Assembly: GCF_000062885.1 (NCBI RefSeq)
Contig: NC_009142.1
Span: forward strand, 4,577,584-4,641,583
DNA length: 64,000 bases
From: Saccharopolyspora erythraea NRRL 2338
Lineage (GTDB): Bacteria > Actinomycetota > Actinomycetes > Mycobacteriales > Pseudonocardiaceae
Direction of reading: 5' to 3'
Shown here: positions 44,052 through 52,610 of the stretch, one piece after another
Numbering within the stretch: position 1 is the stretch's first letter
How the letters are laid out: each line of letters begins with the position of its first letter
Notes under the pieces: generated by a model
The model's database searches: none
Told to the model about the DNA's origin: nothing
Seen by the model: the letters and a program-made list of their open reading frames with translations, nothing else
Position numbers and translations under genes: made by a program

Positions 44052-45358
44052 GGATCGACGTGGACGACTCCTACGACGTCATCGTGATCGGCGCCGGCTT
44101 CGCCGGGCTGACCGCCGCCCGCGAGCTGTCGCTGCGGGGCCGATCGGTCGTCGTGCTCGAAGCGCGCGACCGCATCGGCGGGCGAACGTGGACCGACGTC
44201 CGGTTCGGCAGGCCGCTGGAGATGGGCGGCACCTGGGTGCACTGGCTCCAGCCGCACACGTGGAGCGAGATCACCCGCTACGGGCTGGACGTCGAGCCGA
44301 GCCCGGGTTCCGAGGAGGTCTACTGGATCGCGGGCGGGCAGGTGCACAAGGGCACGCCCGCGGAGTTCGACGCGCTCATCGAGCGCGGCATGGACCGCCT
44401 CGCCGAGGACAGCCGCGAGTTCTTCGAGATGCCCTACGAGCCGCTGCGGCACCGGGGCCTGGACGCGATCGACCACGAGTCCGTCGTGGACTACTTCGGC
44501 CGGCTGGACCTCGACCCCACCGAACGGGAGGTGACCACCGGGGTGTGGGCGGAGCACTTCAACGCCCCCGCCGAGGTCTCCGGGCTGGCGCAGGCGATGC
44601 GCTGGTGCGCCGCGGCGTCGGGCGACTGGCGGCTGCTGCACGAGGCGACCTCCGGCTACCGGCTCGGCACCGGCACCGCCGCCCTGGCCTCGGCCATGGC
44701 CGAGGACGGCGACGCCGAGTTCCGCCTGCGCACCGTCGTCACCGCGGTCCGCCAGGAGGACGGTCGTGCGACGGCCACCACGGCCGACGGGAAGCGCTAC
44801 ACCGCGCGGCGGATCGTCTGCACGCTCCCGCTCAACGTGCTCGGTTCCATCGACTTCCAGCCCGGCCTTCCGGCCGCCAAGCTGGCGGCGAGCGCGGAGC
44901 GCACCGCTTCGCAGGGCCTGAAAACCTGGATCCGGGTGCGCGGTCACATCGCCCCGTTCACCGCCTACGCGCCGGACGACCACGCGCTCACCTTCGTCCG
45001 CCCGGAGTACACAGTGGATGGAGACACCGTTCTGGTCGCCTTCGGCACCCGGGCCTCGGATCTCGACCCCACCGACGCGGACGGCGTCGCACGGGCCCTG
45101 CGGTGCTGGCGCGACGACCTGGAGGTCGTCGACGTCACGGGCCACGACTGGATGCGGGACACCTTCTCCCGCGAGACCTGGCCGATGCAGCGCCCCGGGC
45201 AACTCACCAGGTACCTGGCCGCGCTGCGGGAACCGCACGGCGGCGTCCACTTCGCCGGCTCCGACATCGCGGGCGGCTGGGCCGGGTTCATCGACGGTGC
45301 GATCGAGTCGGGCCTGCACGCGGCGCGGCACGTCGAGACCGCACTGCGCACCGGCTAG
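44048..45358 (+). CDS. Flavin-dependent monoamine oxidase
   Basis: A 436-residue FAD enzyme of the flavin amine oxidase family. The dinucleotide site is at the N-terminus (VIGAGFAGLTAARELS), followed by EARDRIGGRTW and the C-terminal FAD motif GGVHFAGSDIAGGWAGF. The family oxidises primary or secondary amines to aldehydes with release of ammonia and hydrogen peroxide. There is no signal peptide, so it acts in the cytoplasm. Its ATG overlaps the permease stop (ATGA), so uptake and oxidation of an amine are translationally coupled. The substrate cannot be told from sequence. Confidence 0.92.
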   Translation: MRIDVDDSYDVIVIGAGFAGLTAARELSLRGRSVVVLEARDRIGGRTWTDVRFGRPLEMGGTWVHWLQPHTWSEITRYGLDVEPSPGSEEVYWIAGGQVHKGTPAEFDALIERGMDRLAEDSREFFEMPYEPLRHRGLDAIDHESVVDYFGRLDLDPTEREVTTGVWAEHFNAPAEVSGLAQAMRWCAAASGDWRLLHEATSGYRLGTGTAALASAMAEDGDAEFRLRTVVTAVRQEDGRATATTADGKRYTARRIVCTLPLNVLGSIDFQPGLPAAKLAASAERTASQGLKTWIRVRGHIAPFTAYAPDDHALTFVRPEYTVDGDTVLVAFGTRASDLDPTDADGVARALRCWRDDLEVVDVTGHDWMRDTFSRETWPMQRPGQLTRYLAALREPHGGVHFAGSDIAGGWAGFIDGAIESGLHAARHVETALRTG

Positions 45359-45367
45359 TGCGGCCTG

Positions 45368-45390
45368 CCGTCCGCCCACGGGGTGGACGG
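45368..45390 (+). terminator. Hairpin after the amine oxidase gene
   Basis: CCGTCC pairs with GGACGG around an 11-base loop, starting 10 bases past the stop. Confidence 0.35.
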
Positions 45391-45493
45391 CCCACGGTGC
45401 TCGGCGGACCGCCATCAGCCGGCCGCCGTGAGGATCCCCGCTGCCGCTCCGCACGGGTGTGCGCGGGAGTGCGCTCCCGCACACGATCACCAC

Positions 45494-45519
45494 GCATAGT
45501 TCCGCGCGGTGGCGGGTAC
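45494..45519 (+). promoter_or_regulatory. Possible sigma-B-type promoter of the stress SDR
   Basis: GCAT (45494-45497), 16 bases, GGGTAC (45514-45519) fits the relaxed pattern GNNT-N14/16-GGGTAY. It is weaker than the others here because the -35 is not GTTT. It lies 69 bases upstream of the start codon. Confidence 0.4.
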
Positions 45520-45587
45520 CTCCTCGCCAGTGCTAAAGGTCGTCCGTCCGCTCCCCGCAGCGCGAGCGGACCGATCGGAGGTCGTTC

Positions 45588-46448
45588 ATGTCCGACGAAC
45601 AGCCACCGGGCCAGCAGCAGGCGTACCCCGGCACGACCCAGGCGATGGAGCCGGTGCCGCGCGACGAGATGCGCGACTACCGCGGGCGGGAGCTGCTGGC
45701 GGGCAAACGGGCGCTGATCACAGGCGGCGACTCCGGAATCGGCCGCGCGGTGGCCGTGGCCTTCGCCAAGGAGGGCGCCGACATCGCCATCGCCTACCTC
45801 TCCGAGCTGGAGGACTCCGACGCCCAGCGCACCGCCGAACTGGTGCGCGCCCAGGGACGGCGGTGCGAGCTGCACCGCAGCGACCTGGCCTCGGAGGAGG
45901 CGTGCCAGGACCTGGTGCGCCGGACCGTCGAGGAGCTCGGCGGGCTCGACGTGCTGGTCAACCACGCCGGCACGCAGGCACCGGTGGAGAGCTTCACCGA
46001 CACCACCACCGAGCAGTTCGACCGGACGTTCAAGGTCAACGTCTACAGCCCGTTCTGGCTGATCCGCGCGGCGCTTCCGCACCTGGGCGAGGGCGCGGCG
46101 ATCATCAACACCGGCTCGGTCAACGGGCTGCGCGGCAACAAGACGCTCATCGACTACTCGGCCAGCAAGGGCGCCATCCACGTGCTGACCATGTCGCTCG
46201 CGCAGTCGCTGGCCGGCGAGGGCATCCGGGTCAACTGCGTGGCGCCCGGACCGGTGTGGACGCCGCTGATCCCCTCGACCCTGCCCGAGGACCACGTCGA
46301 GGGCTTCGGCGGGCACGTGCCGATGGGCCGGATGGCCCACCCCGACGAGATCGCGCCCTCCTACGTCTTCTTCGCCGCCGAACAGCTGTCCAGCTACTAC
46401 ACCGGTGAGGTGCTGGCACCGGTCGGTGGCGAAACACATCCAGGCTGA
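45588..46448 (+). CDS. Short-chain dehydrogenase, general-stress type (YghA/YdaD-like)
   Basis: A 286-residue SDR with the N-terminal extension (Pro/Gln-rich, about 40 residues) typical of the YghA/YdaD group. Coenzyme site GGDSGIGRAVAVAFA, NHAG, and catalytic Ser and YSASK. Members are NAD(P)H-dependent oxidoreductases induced by general stress; the substrate is unknown. ATG 45588 follows GGAGG. A sigma-B-like promoter upstream fits the stress role. The next gene begins 26 bases after its stop. Confidence 0.9.
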   Translation: MSDEQPPGQQQAYPGTTQAMEPVPRDEMRDYRGRELLAGKRALITGGDSGIGRAVAVAFAKEGADIAIAYLSELEDSDAQRTAELVRAQGRRCELHRSDLASEEACQDLVRRTVEELGGLDVLVNHAGTQAPVESFTDTTTEQFDRTFKVNVYSPFWLIRAALPHLGEGAAIINTGSVNGLRGNKTLIDYSASKGAIHVLTMSLAQSLAGEGIRVNCVAPGPVWTPLIPSTLPEDHVEGFGGHVPMGRMAHPDEIAPSYVFFAAEQLSSYYTGEVLAPVGGETHPG

Positions 46449-46474
46449 CCGAACGCACCGGCTAAGGGGTGAGC

Positions 46475-48499
46475 ATGAAGGCAGTAACGTCCCTGCCGCA
46501 CGAAATCCGCGAGGACGAACACGTCTGGATCCCCCTCCCGGACGGCACCCGGCTCGGCGCACGCATCTGGCGGCCCGTCTCCTCCGACGACGAGCCGGTC
46601 CCGGCCGTGCTGGAACTGATCCCGTACCGCAAGCGCGACTTCACCGCGCTGCGCGACTCCATCCACCATCCGTACATGGCCGGCCACGGCTACGCGTGCG
46701 TGCGCGTCGACCTGCGCGGCAGCGGTGAGTCCGACGGGGTGCTGACCGACGAGTACCTGGAGCAGGAGCTCTCCGACGGCGAGGACGTCCTGGCCTGGCT
46801 GGCGGATCAGCCCTGGTGCGACGGCCGGACCGGGATGATGGGAATCTCCTGGGGCGGTTTCAACGCGCTGCAGATCGCCGCGCGCAAGCCGGAGAGCCTC
46901 AGCGCGATCGCGACGGTCTGCTCCACCGACGACCGCTACGCCGACGACGTGCACTACATGGGCGGGTGCCTGCTCAGCGACAACCTGTCGTGGGCGTCGA
47001 CGATGTTCGCGTACAACTCCAGCCCGCCCGACCCCGAACTGGTCGGTGACCGCTGGCGCGAGATGTGGCACGACCGCCTGGAGCACAGCGGGCTGTGGCT
47101 GCACGAGTGGCTGTCGCACCAGCGCCGCGACGACTACTGGCGGCACGGTTCGGTCTGCGAGGACTACCACGCCGTGCAGTGCCCGGTGCTGGCCGTCAGC
47201 GGCTGGGCCGACGGCTACTCCAACGCCGTGTTCCGCCTGTTGCAGAACCTCGACGTCCCCCGCAAGGGCCTGATCGGGCCCTGGTCGCACAAGTACCCGC
47301 ACCTGGGGCAGCCCGGCCCCGCGATCGGGTTCCTGCAGGAGCTGGTCCGCTGGTGGGACCGCTGGCTCAAGGACATCGACAACGACGTGATGGAAGGCCC
47401 GATGCTGCGGGCCTGGATGCAGGAGAGCGCGATCCCGTCCACCGCCTACTCGGAGCGGCCGGGCCGCTGGGTCGGCGAGCCGGGGTGGCCCTCGCCCGCG
47501 GTGCACCTGCGCGAGTACGCGCTGGACAAGAACACGTTGGTGTCCGGGGGCACCGAGGTCGAGGACCAGTCGTTGACGGTTGAATCACCGCTGTCGGTCG
47601 GCCAGTTCGCCGGCAAGTGGTGTTCCTACAACGCTCCCCCGGACCTGCCCTACGACCAGCGCGAGGAGGACGGCGGCTCGCTGGTGTTCGACACCGAACC
47701 GCTCACCGAGCGCTGCGAGATCCTGGGCGGCCCGTTCGTCGACCTGGACTTCGAGGTCAACCAGCCGGTGGCGATGGTCGCCGCCCGCCTCTCCGACGTG
47801 CACGCCGACGGGCGAGCGACCCGCGTGACCTACGGCCTGCTCAACCTCACGCACCTCGACGGCCACGCGGCACCCGAGACGCTGGTGCCCGGCAGGCGCT
47901 ACCGCGCACGCATCCAGCTCAACGGCTGCGCTCAGGCGTTCCCACCCGGGCACAAGATCCGGTTGTCGCTGTCGACGTCGTACTGGCCGCTGGCCTGGCC
48001 GCCGCCGCGGCCGGTCCGGCTCACCGTCCACGCGGGCACCTCCAAGCTGACCGTGAAGGTCCGGCCGCGCCAGGACCCCGAGCCCTACGACGAGCAACCC
48101 TTCGGCGAGCCGGAGGGCACCCCGCCGCTGTCGGAGACCCGGCTCGTGCCCGGTGACCAGCGCTGGAAGGTCGAGCGGGACCTCGTGGACTACAAGTCAG
48201 CGCTGGAGGTCGTCAAGGACCTCGGCGTCGTGCGGCTGGACGACATCGACCTCAAGCTCAAGCGCCGCGCCTACGAGCGCTACTCCTGGGTCGCCGACGA
48301 CTTCGGGTCGGTGTGCGGCGAGAACGAGTGGCGAATGCGGTTCACACGCGCGAACTGGGACGTCGAGACCGTCACCAGGACCGTGCTGACCTCGACGCCG
48401 GACGACTTCGTCCTGCACGCCGAGCTCGACGCCTACGAGGGAGGAAGGCGGGTGCTGTCGAAGAACTGGCAGCACACCATTCCCCGCGACCACGTGTAG
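46475..48499 (+). CDS. CocE/NonD-family hydrolase (X-Pro dipeptidyl-peptidase-like)
   Basis: A 674-residue serine hydrolase. The alpha/beta core holds GISWGG with nucleophile Ser125, acid Asp246 in SGWADGYS and His272 in GPWSHKYPH. A C-terminal jelly-roll region of about 250 residues (from about SLVFDTEPLTERCEILGG) is typical of cocaine-esterase-like and X-Pro peptidase-like enzymes. It probably cleaves an ester or acyl bond; the natural substrate is unknown. There is no signal peptide. I chose ATG 46475 because AAGGGG lies 5 bases upstream; GTG 46469 is also in frame. It may be cotranscribed with the SDR. Confidence 0.9.
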   Translation: MKAVTSLPHEIREDEHVWIPLPDGTRLGARIWRPVSSDDEPVPAVLELIPYRKRDFTALRDSIHHPYMAGHGYACVRVDLRGSGESDGVLTDEYLEQELSDGEDVLAWLADQPWCDGRTGMMGISWGGFNALQIAARKPESLSAIATVCSTDDRYADDVHYMGGCLLSDNLSWASTMFAYNSSPPDPELVGDRWREMWHDRLEHSGLWLHEWLSHQRRDDYWRHGSVCEDYHAVQCPVLAVSGWADGYSNAVFRLLQNLDVPRKGLIGPWSHKYPHLGQPGPAIGFLQELVRWWDRWLKDIDNDVMEGPMLRAWMQESAIPSTAYSERPGRWVGEPGWPSPAVHLREYALDKNTLVSGGTEVEDQSLTVESPLSVGQFAGKWCSYNAPPDLPYDQREEDGGSLVFDTEPLTERCEILGGPFVDLDFEVNQPVAMVAARLSDVHADGRATRVTYGLLNLTHLDGHAAPETLVPGRRYRARIQLNGCAQAFPPGHKIRLSLSTSYWPLAWPPPRPVRLTVHAGTSKLTVKVRPRQDPEPYDEQPFGEPEGTPPLSETRLVPGDQRWKVERDLVDYKSALEVVKDLGVVRLDDIDLKLKRRAYERYSWVADDFGSVCGENEWRMRFTRANWDVETVTRTVLTSTPDDFVLHAELDAYEGGRRVLSKNWQHTIPRDHV

Positions 48500-48514
48500 G
48501 GGTCCGCGGACCGG

Positions 48515-48552
48515 CCGGCGTCCGGGCGCGCTCCCACCCGCCCGGGCGCCGG
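48515..48552. terminator. Bidirectional terminator between convergent genes
   Basis: A 14-base stem (48515-48528 with 48539-48552, one G-U wobble) with a 10-base loop fills the gap between the hydrolase stop and the stop of the DUF1206 gene. It can serve both directions. Confidence 0.7.
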
Positions 48553-49395
48553 TCACCTGCGGTGCGCGGAGGCCGCGGCGACGCAGAAGACGGCGAACGC
48601 CGCGAACCCCGCGGCGATGGCCAACAGCGCGACCTGCCCGAACGGGTAGCCCACCAGGAAGTGCAGGGCCTGGTCGAGCCCGCCGGACTTGCGCGCGTCG
48701 ACCGAGAGGGCAGCGGCGGCGAACAGCCCCGCGATGCTCAGGTAGGCCAGGCCCTTCGCGATCCAGCCCACGACTCCCAGGCGCCGCACCCACCTGCGCA
48801 CGCCGCCGGGGAACGAGCGCATGTCCATGTCCTCCTCGAAGCTGCGCAGGACGCCGCGGCGCACGGTCGCGACCGCGACCACGAGGACGACCGCGGCCAC
48901 CAGCCCGACCAGGAGACCGCCCGCGGGCAGGGTGAGCAGCGTCGCGGTCAGCCCCTGCTGCCGGCTGTTGCCCGAACCGGCCGGGCTGCCCATGAGCTGC
49001 TTCACCGCCAGCGCGCCGATGCTCACCGCGACCACGCCGCGACCGGCGGCGCCGAGCTGCCTGGTGGCACGGACGGCCTGCTCCCGAACCCAGCCGAAAC
49101 CGATCAGCGCCAGGCAGAACTGCGACAGGGCGAACCCGAACAGCCCCACCGCCAGGACCACCAGCACCACCGTGCCCAGCGGCTGCGCGGCGAGCTTGCC
49201 GATCGCCCCCTGCGGGGCGGCGTGCTCGGCGCGGTCGCCCAGCGCGATCTGCAGCGCCAGCCCGGCGATGACGAGGTGCACCAACCCGTAGGCCGACCAG
49301 CCCGCCACGCCGAGGAACCGGACCAGACGGCTGTTCTCCACCTGCCGCGCTCTGCGCACCAGACCAGCCACCGGATCGACCTTACCCGGCTTCAC
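48553..49395 (-). CDS. DUF1206 integral membrane protein
   Basis: A 280-residue membrane protein with six hydrophobic segments in three similar pairs, each starting with an FLGVAGWSAYGLVHL-like or VVGWIAKGLAYLS-like motif. This is the DUF1206 layout. Function is unknown; it is common in actinobacteria. GTG 49395 is chosen with only a weak upstream ribosome site. It is divergent from the epimerase, which has a sigma-B-type promoter, but I see no such promoter facing this gene. Confidence 0.88.
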   Translation of the reverse strand: MKPGKVDPVAGLVRRARQVENSRLVRFLGVAGWSAYGLVHLVIAGLALQIALGDRAEHAAPQGAIGKLAAQPLGTVVLVVLAVGLFGFALSQFCLALIGFGWVREQAVRATRQLGAAGRGVVAVSIGALAVKQLMGSPAGSGNSRQQGLTATLLTLPAGGLLVGLVAAVVLVVAVATVRRGVLRSFEEDMDMRSFPGGVRRWVRRLGVVGWIAKGLAYLSIAGLFAAAALSVDARKSGGLDQALHFLVGYPFGQVALLAIAAGFAAFAVFCVAAASAHRR

Positions 49396-49444
49396 ACCTG
49401 ATCAAGAGCCGCCCGCGGCCCGGTGCCCGGCGCGAACCGCGGTA

Positions 49445-49470
49445 GTTTCCCGGCTCCGCCGCCCGGGTAG
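49445..49470 (+). promoter_or_regulatory. Sigma-B/sigma-F-type promoter of the epimerase gene
   Basis: GTTT (49445-49448), 16 bases, GGGTAG (49465-49470), about 45 bases upstream of ATG 49516. Confidence 0.6.
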
Positions 49471-49515
49471 GTCCACTGACAGGGTCCGATGCCGCCGCGG
49501 ATGGGAGGAACCGCG

Positions 49516-50577
49516 ATGAGCGCCAGGGAATCGATGCGCGTGGTCGTCGTCGGGGCGACCGGCAACATCGGCACCAGCGTCGTCGAAGCGCTCGGTGCCG
49601 ACCCGGCCGTGTCCGCGATCGTGGCGATGGCCAGGCGCGAGCCCGCGCAGCTGGATCCCAAGGCGACCTGGGTCGGGGCCGACGTCACCAGCGACGAGCT
49701 GGTGCGGCACTTCCGCGGCGCCGACTGCGTGGTGCACCTGGCGTGGATCTTCCAGCCGACCCACGATGCGGTCGCGACCTGGCGCAACAACGTCATGGGG
49801 AGCCTGCGGGTCTTCGACGCGGTGGCCGAGGCGGGAGTGCCCGCGCTGGTGCACGCCTCCTCCGTCGGCGCCTACTCGCCGGGTCCGCGGCGCGCGGTCG
49901 ACGAGTCATGGCCGACGCACGGCTGGCCGGGCGCGGCCTACACCCGCGAGAAGGCTTACCTCGAACGCAGCCTGGACGCCTACGAGCGCGAGCACCCGGA
50001 CATCCGCGTCGTGCGGATGCGGACCGCCTTCTCGTTCAAGACCCAGGCGGCTTCCGAGCAGCGCAGGCTTTTCCTCGGACCGTTCCTGCCGAACCGGCTG
50101 GCGCGCCCCGACCTCGTCCCGCGCATCCCGGCGCTGCCCGGCCTGCGTTTCCAGGCGGTGCACAGCAGCGATCTCGGGGAGGCGTACCGGCTCGCGGTGC
50201 GTTCGGAGGCCTCGGGCGCCTTCAACGTGGCTTCCGAACCGGTGATCGACTCGGAGGTGCTGGCGGAGCTGTTCGGCGCGCAGACGTTCCGGATGCCGGT
50301 GTGGCCGGTGCGGACCGCACTCGCGGCCGCGTGGCGCCTGCACCTCGTACCCGCGTCGCCGGGCTTGTTCGACGCCTTCCTGCGACTGCCCATCATGGAC
50401 GTCTCGCGCGCGCGTTCGGTGCTCGGCTGGGAGCCTCGACGCAGCTCCACCGAGGCGGTCGAGGAGTTCGTGCACGGGCTCAGGGAAACGGCGGGCGCCC
50501 CGACTCCCCCGCTGCAGCCCAGGATTCCGGGCGGCCGCGTCGCGGAGATCAGGACCGGAGTCGGCCAACGCCAGTAG
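49516..50577 (+). CDS. NAD-dependent epimerase/dehydratase family protein
   Basis: A 353-residue extended SDR with N-terminal NAD(P) site GATGNIGTSVVEAL, a Ser-Tyr-Lys set (ASSVGAYSPG, YTREKAY) and a substrate region ending in VLGWEPRRSSTEAVEEF. Family members act on nucleotide sugars or related ketones; no sugar cluster is nearby, so the substrate is unknown. ATG 49516 follows GGAGGAA; an upstream in-frame ATG at 49489 has no such site. A sigma-B-type promoter suggests stress control. Confidence 0.87.
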   Translation: MSARESMRVVVVGATGNIGTSVVEALGADPAVSAIVAMARREPAQLDPKATWVGADVTSDELVRHFRGADCVVHLAWIFQPTHDAVATWRNNVMGSLRVFDAVAEAGVPALVHASSVGAYSPGPRRAVDESWPTHGWPGAAYTREKAYLERSLDAYEREHPDIRVVRMRTAFSFKTQAASEQRRLFLGPFLPNRLARPDLVPRIPALPGLRFQAVHSSDLGEAYRLAVRSEASGAFNVASEPVIDSEVLAELFGAQTFRMPVWPVRTALAAAWRLHLVPASPGLFDAFLRLPIMDVSRARSVLGWEPRRSSTEAVEEFVHGLRETAGAPTPPLQPRIPGGRVAEIRTGVGQRQ

Positions 50578-50579
50578 TC

Positions 50580-50610
50580 GGCCGCACAGCCGGTAGTCGG
50601 CTGCGCGGCC
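50580..50610. terminator. Bidirectional terminator between epimerase and DUF3618 genes
   Basis: A 13-position stem with one A-C mismatch (50580-50592 with 50598-50610) and a 5-base loop, 3 bases after the epimerase stop and between convergent genes. Confidence 0.6.
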
Positions 50611-50644
50611 ACAGTGGATGGGAACGCTCGGGCGCCTGTGCTAC

Positions 50645-51010
50645 CTATCTGCCGGATGCCACGCACAGCCGGTACAGAGGATTCCCCTTCGACTTGGGAG
50701 CTCTCCTCCTGGTCAATGCGTAGACGGCGACGCCCACCGCGGCGGACGCGGCGCCGTAGACCCAGACGTCGTTGCGCGCGTTGCGTACTCGATGCGCCGC
50801 GTCGGCAGCGCGGTGCGCTGCGTCGGCAGCGCGATCCTGGGTGTCCTTCACCCGCTCGTACACCGCCTGCTTCGAGCGTTCCGGAACCCGCGCGCGGCTG
50901 GCGAGCTCCTGGATGGTCTCGCCCAGCTCCTCCCGGGTCAGCTCCCGGTCCGCGTCCAGCCAGTCCGCGTCGTCATCGCCGGTGCCGCGGCCCCGGTGCT
51001 TCGCGCTCAT
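50645..51010 (-). CDS. DUF3618-type membrane-associated protein
   Basis: A 121-residue protein with a charged N-terminus, the motif LTREELGETIQELASRA typical of DUF3618, an Ala-rich helix (DRAADAAHRAADAAHR) and one hydrophobic segment (VYGAASAAVGVAVYAL). The function is unknown. Its ATG overlaps the stop of the upstream holin-like gene (ATGA), so the two are coupled and their products may work together at the membrane. Confidence 0.85.
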   Translation of the reverse strand: MSAKHRGRGTGDDDADWLDADRELTREELGETIQELASRARVPERSKQAVYERVKDTQDRAADAAHRAADAAHRVRNARNDVWVYGAASAAVGVAVYALTRRRAPKSKGNPLYRLCVASGR

Positions 51011-51429
51011 CGCCGACCCGCCTCCTTCACCAGCTCGATGTCCTCCCGGACCTCGCCCATCGTCCGTTCCGGCACCGCCGGTGCGGCCCGGCGCAGCCGG
51101 GAACGGCCGACCAGTGCGGCGACACCGGACACCAGCAGCAGCGCCACCGACACGATCAGCGCCGCCAGCCAGGCATCGAGCACCAGCGACAGCAGCAGGA
51201 CCGCCGTGGCGACCAGCGTCGCTCCGCCCAGCAGGGCGAAGACGCCCGCGGCGCCCAGCGCGGCGGCGCCCTTGCCGGCCTCCTTGCCGCGCTCCCGCAT
51301 CTCCCGCTGCGCCAACCGCATCTCGGTGCGGACCAGGTGCGTGAGCTGTTCGCTGAGGTCGGCGACCAGCTGCGGTGTGGAACGCTCGCCCGGCGAAACC
51401 CGATGCACGGGCTGTACTCGCGTCGCCAT
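51007..51429 (-). CDS. Phage-holin-superfamily (DUF1469-like) membrane protein
   Basis: A 140-residue protein with an N-terminal amphipathic region (LVADLSEQLTHLVRTEMRL), a Gly/Ala-rich link and two membrane helices, then a basic tail and a C-terminal MGEVREDIELVKE motif. This is the actinobacterial holin-like (DUF1469) pattern and is not phage in context. ATG 51429 is chosen because GGAAGGGG lies just upstream. It sits between a small acidic protein and a DUF3618 protein in a three-gene operon. Confidence 0.85.
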   Translation of the reverse strand: MATRVQPVHRVSPGERSTPQLVADLSEQLTHLVRTEMRLAQREMRERGKEAGKGAAALGAAGVFALLGGATLVATAVLLLSLVLDAWLAALIVSVALLLVSGVAALVGRSRLRRAAPAVPERTMGEVREDIELVKEAGRR

Positions 51430-51476
51430 GGTCGGCCCCTTCCGTTCTGGTGGCGGGCGTGCCGCCGCTTCCTGCA

Positions 51477-51659
51477 TCAGCGCTCGGGGCGCTCCTGCTC
51501 GCTCACGAACGGCTCCTCGCCCGGGTCGTCGTCGGCGGGCGGCTCGGCGTCGAGGGACTCGTCGGCGCGTGTCGGGTGGTTGCCCCGCAGCCGTCCTTCC
51601 ATCTCCTTCTCCAGCTCGTCGTCCTTCATCGGACTGTGCTTGTCACTACCGCGCGTCAT
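51477..51659 (-). CDS. Small acidic protein of unknown function
   Basis: A 60-residue highly charged protein (MTRGSDKHSP, then KDDELEKEMEGRL, then Asp/Glu-rich tail). GGAAGGAGG lies about 7 bases before ATG 51659, a very strong ribosome site, and a sigma-B-type promoter is 57 bases upstream. It is probably disordered. It is the first gene of the operon with the holin-like and DUF3618 genes. Confidence 0.8.
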   Translation of the reverse strand: MTRGSDKHSPMKDDELEKEMEGRLRGNHPTRADESLDAEPPADDDPGEEPFVSEQERPER

Positions 51660-51715
51660 CTGGCGGCCTCCTTCCGCTTTTCGGTCGCCGCTGCGGCCCG
51701 CGGCACAACATCGAC

Positions 51716-51742
51716 CTACCCAATGCCCACCGCAGGGCAAAC
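51716..51742 (-). promoter_or_regulatory. Sigma-B/sigma-F-type promoter of the small stress operon
   Basis: On the minus strand, GTTT (51742-51739), 17 bases, GGGTAG (51721-51716). The expected start near 51709 gives a leader of about 50 bases. Confidence 0.65.
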
Positions 51743-51882
51743 GTGATCGGCGCCCGTGCCGGAAGGGCGGTCGAACAGGCGTGCAGGCCGATGGCCGGCG
51801 CGTCAGCACGGGTGAGCCGACACGACGGTCCCTGCTCGCCGCGGCGATGTGGGCTGCGAGCAGAGACCGTCGTGAGGGGCAC

Positions 51883-52380
51883 CTAGCGCGTGGCGCGCTC
51901 CGCGGGGGTCTGCGCGGTGCGCTGCGCCTGCGTGCCGGTCGCGGGCTCCTGCGCGGGCTTCTTGATCGGCGAGTTGGCGTTGCCGCCGGCCGGCGCGTGC
52001 GTATGGTCCTCGACGCGCGCCGCCGTCAGCTCCTCGTCGAGCACCTGGACCTGCTGGCGGGCGCGGACCTTGGCCAGCACGCCGATCGTGATGCCGTGCG
52101 CCAGCGCCAGGACCAGCAGCAGGATCCCCAGCTTGGCGACCGCGCTCTCCAGCGGGCTGCCCAGGTCCACGTCCACGATGGAGATGAGGGCCAGCACACC
52201 CAGCGTGGCCAGGTGGAAGACCACCGTGATCAGCTGGTTGACCGAGTCGGCGACCTTGGAATCGGGGTAGACGGCTCTGAGGTACGTGGTGCCGCTGCGC
52301 CTGATGAGCTGGCCGTCGACGGCCACCAGCACCACGCCCACGATCAGGAACATCACGTACGAACCGGCATCGGCTGCCAT
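51883..52380 (-). CDS. Small integral membrane protein of unknown function
   Basis: A 165-residue protein with three hydrophobic segments (VMFLIVGVVLVAVDG, then FHLATLGVLALISIV, then LGILLLVLALAHGITIGVL) followed by a hydrophilic, disordered tail rich in Gln, Pro and Thr. ATG 52380 follows GGAAGGGAG. A sigma-B-type promoter lies upstream. No family with known function is recognised. Confidence 0.82.
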   Translation of the reverse strand: MAADAGSYVMFLIVGVVLVAVDGQLIRRSGTTYLRAVYPDSKVADSVNQLITVVFHLATLGVLALISIVDVDLGSPLESAVAKLGILLLVLALAHGITIGVLAKVRARQQVQVLDEELTAARVEDHTHAPAGGNANSPIKKPAQEPATGTQAQRTAQTPAERATR

Positions 52381-52432
52381 CGTCAGACTCCCTTCCGGGC
52401 TCGGCTGATCGCAATGATCACGCCTCACCGCG

Positions 52433-52459
52433 GTACCCGGAGGCGAAGACGATCCAAAC
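52433..52459 (-). promoter_or_regulatory. Sigma-B/sigma-F-type promoter of the membrane protein gene
   Basis: On the minus strand, GTTT (52459-52456), 17 bases, GGGTAC (52438-52433), 53 bases before ATG 52380. Spacing and sequence nearly match the promoter at 51716-51742. Confidence 0.65.
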
Positions 52460-52610
52460 ACCGCGGCGGCCCGGACGACGATGCTTCGCCTCATCGGCGT
52501 AGCGCGGGGCGACGTCCGCCCCTGCCCAGTGGTTGTCCAAGTCCGGGCTTCGGCTCTGCCCGCGGGACCCGCTCCGGACGCGCCGCGGCCCGCGCGACAG
52601 CCCGGCCCGC

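Noticed and set aside
42557-45358. One 933-codon frame joining the permease region to the amine oxidase
   Set aside because: The first 500 codons are an out-of-frame reading of the permease; only the part from 44048 is a real protein. Its first 14 codons may still be the true permease N-terminus.
51007-51429. Holin-like gene as a sign of a prophage
   Set aside because: There are no phage structural, integrase or lysis genes nearby. DUF1469-type proteins are normal chromosomal membrane proteins in actinobacteria.
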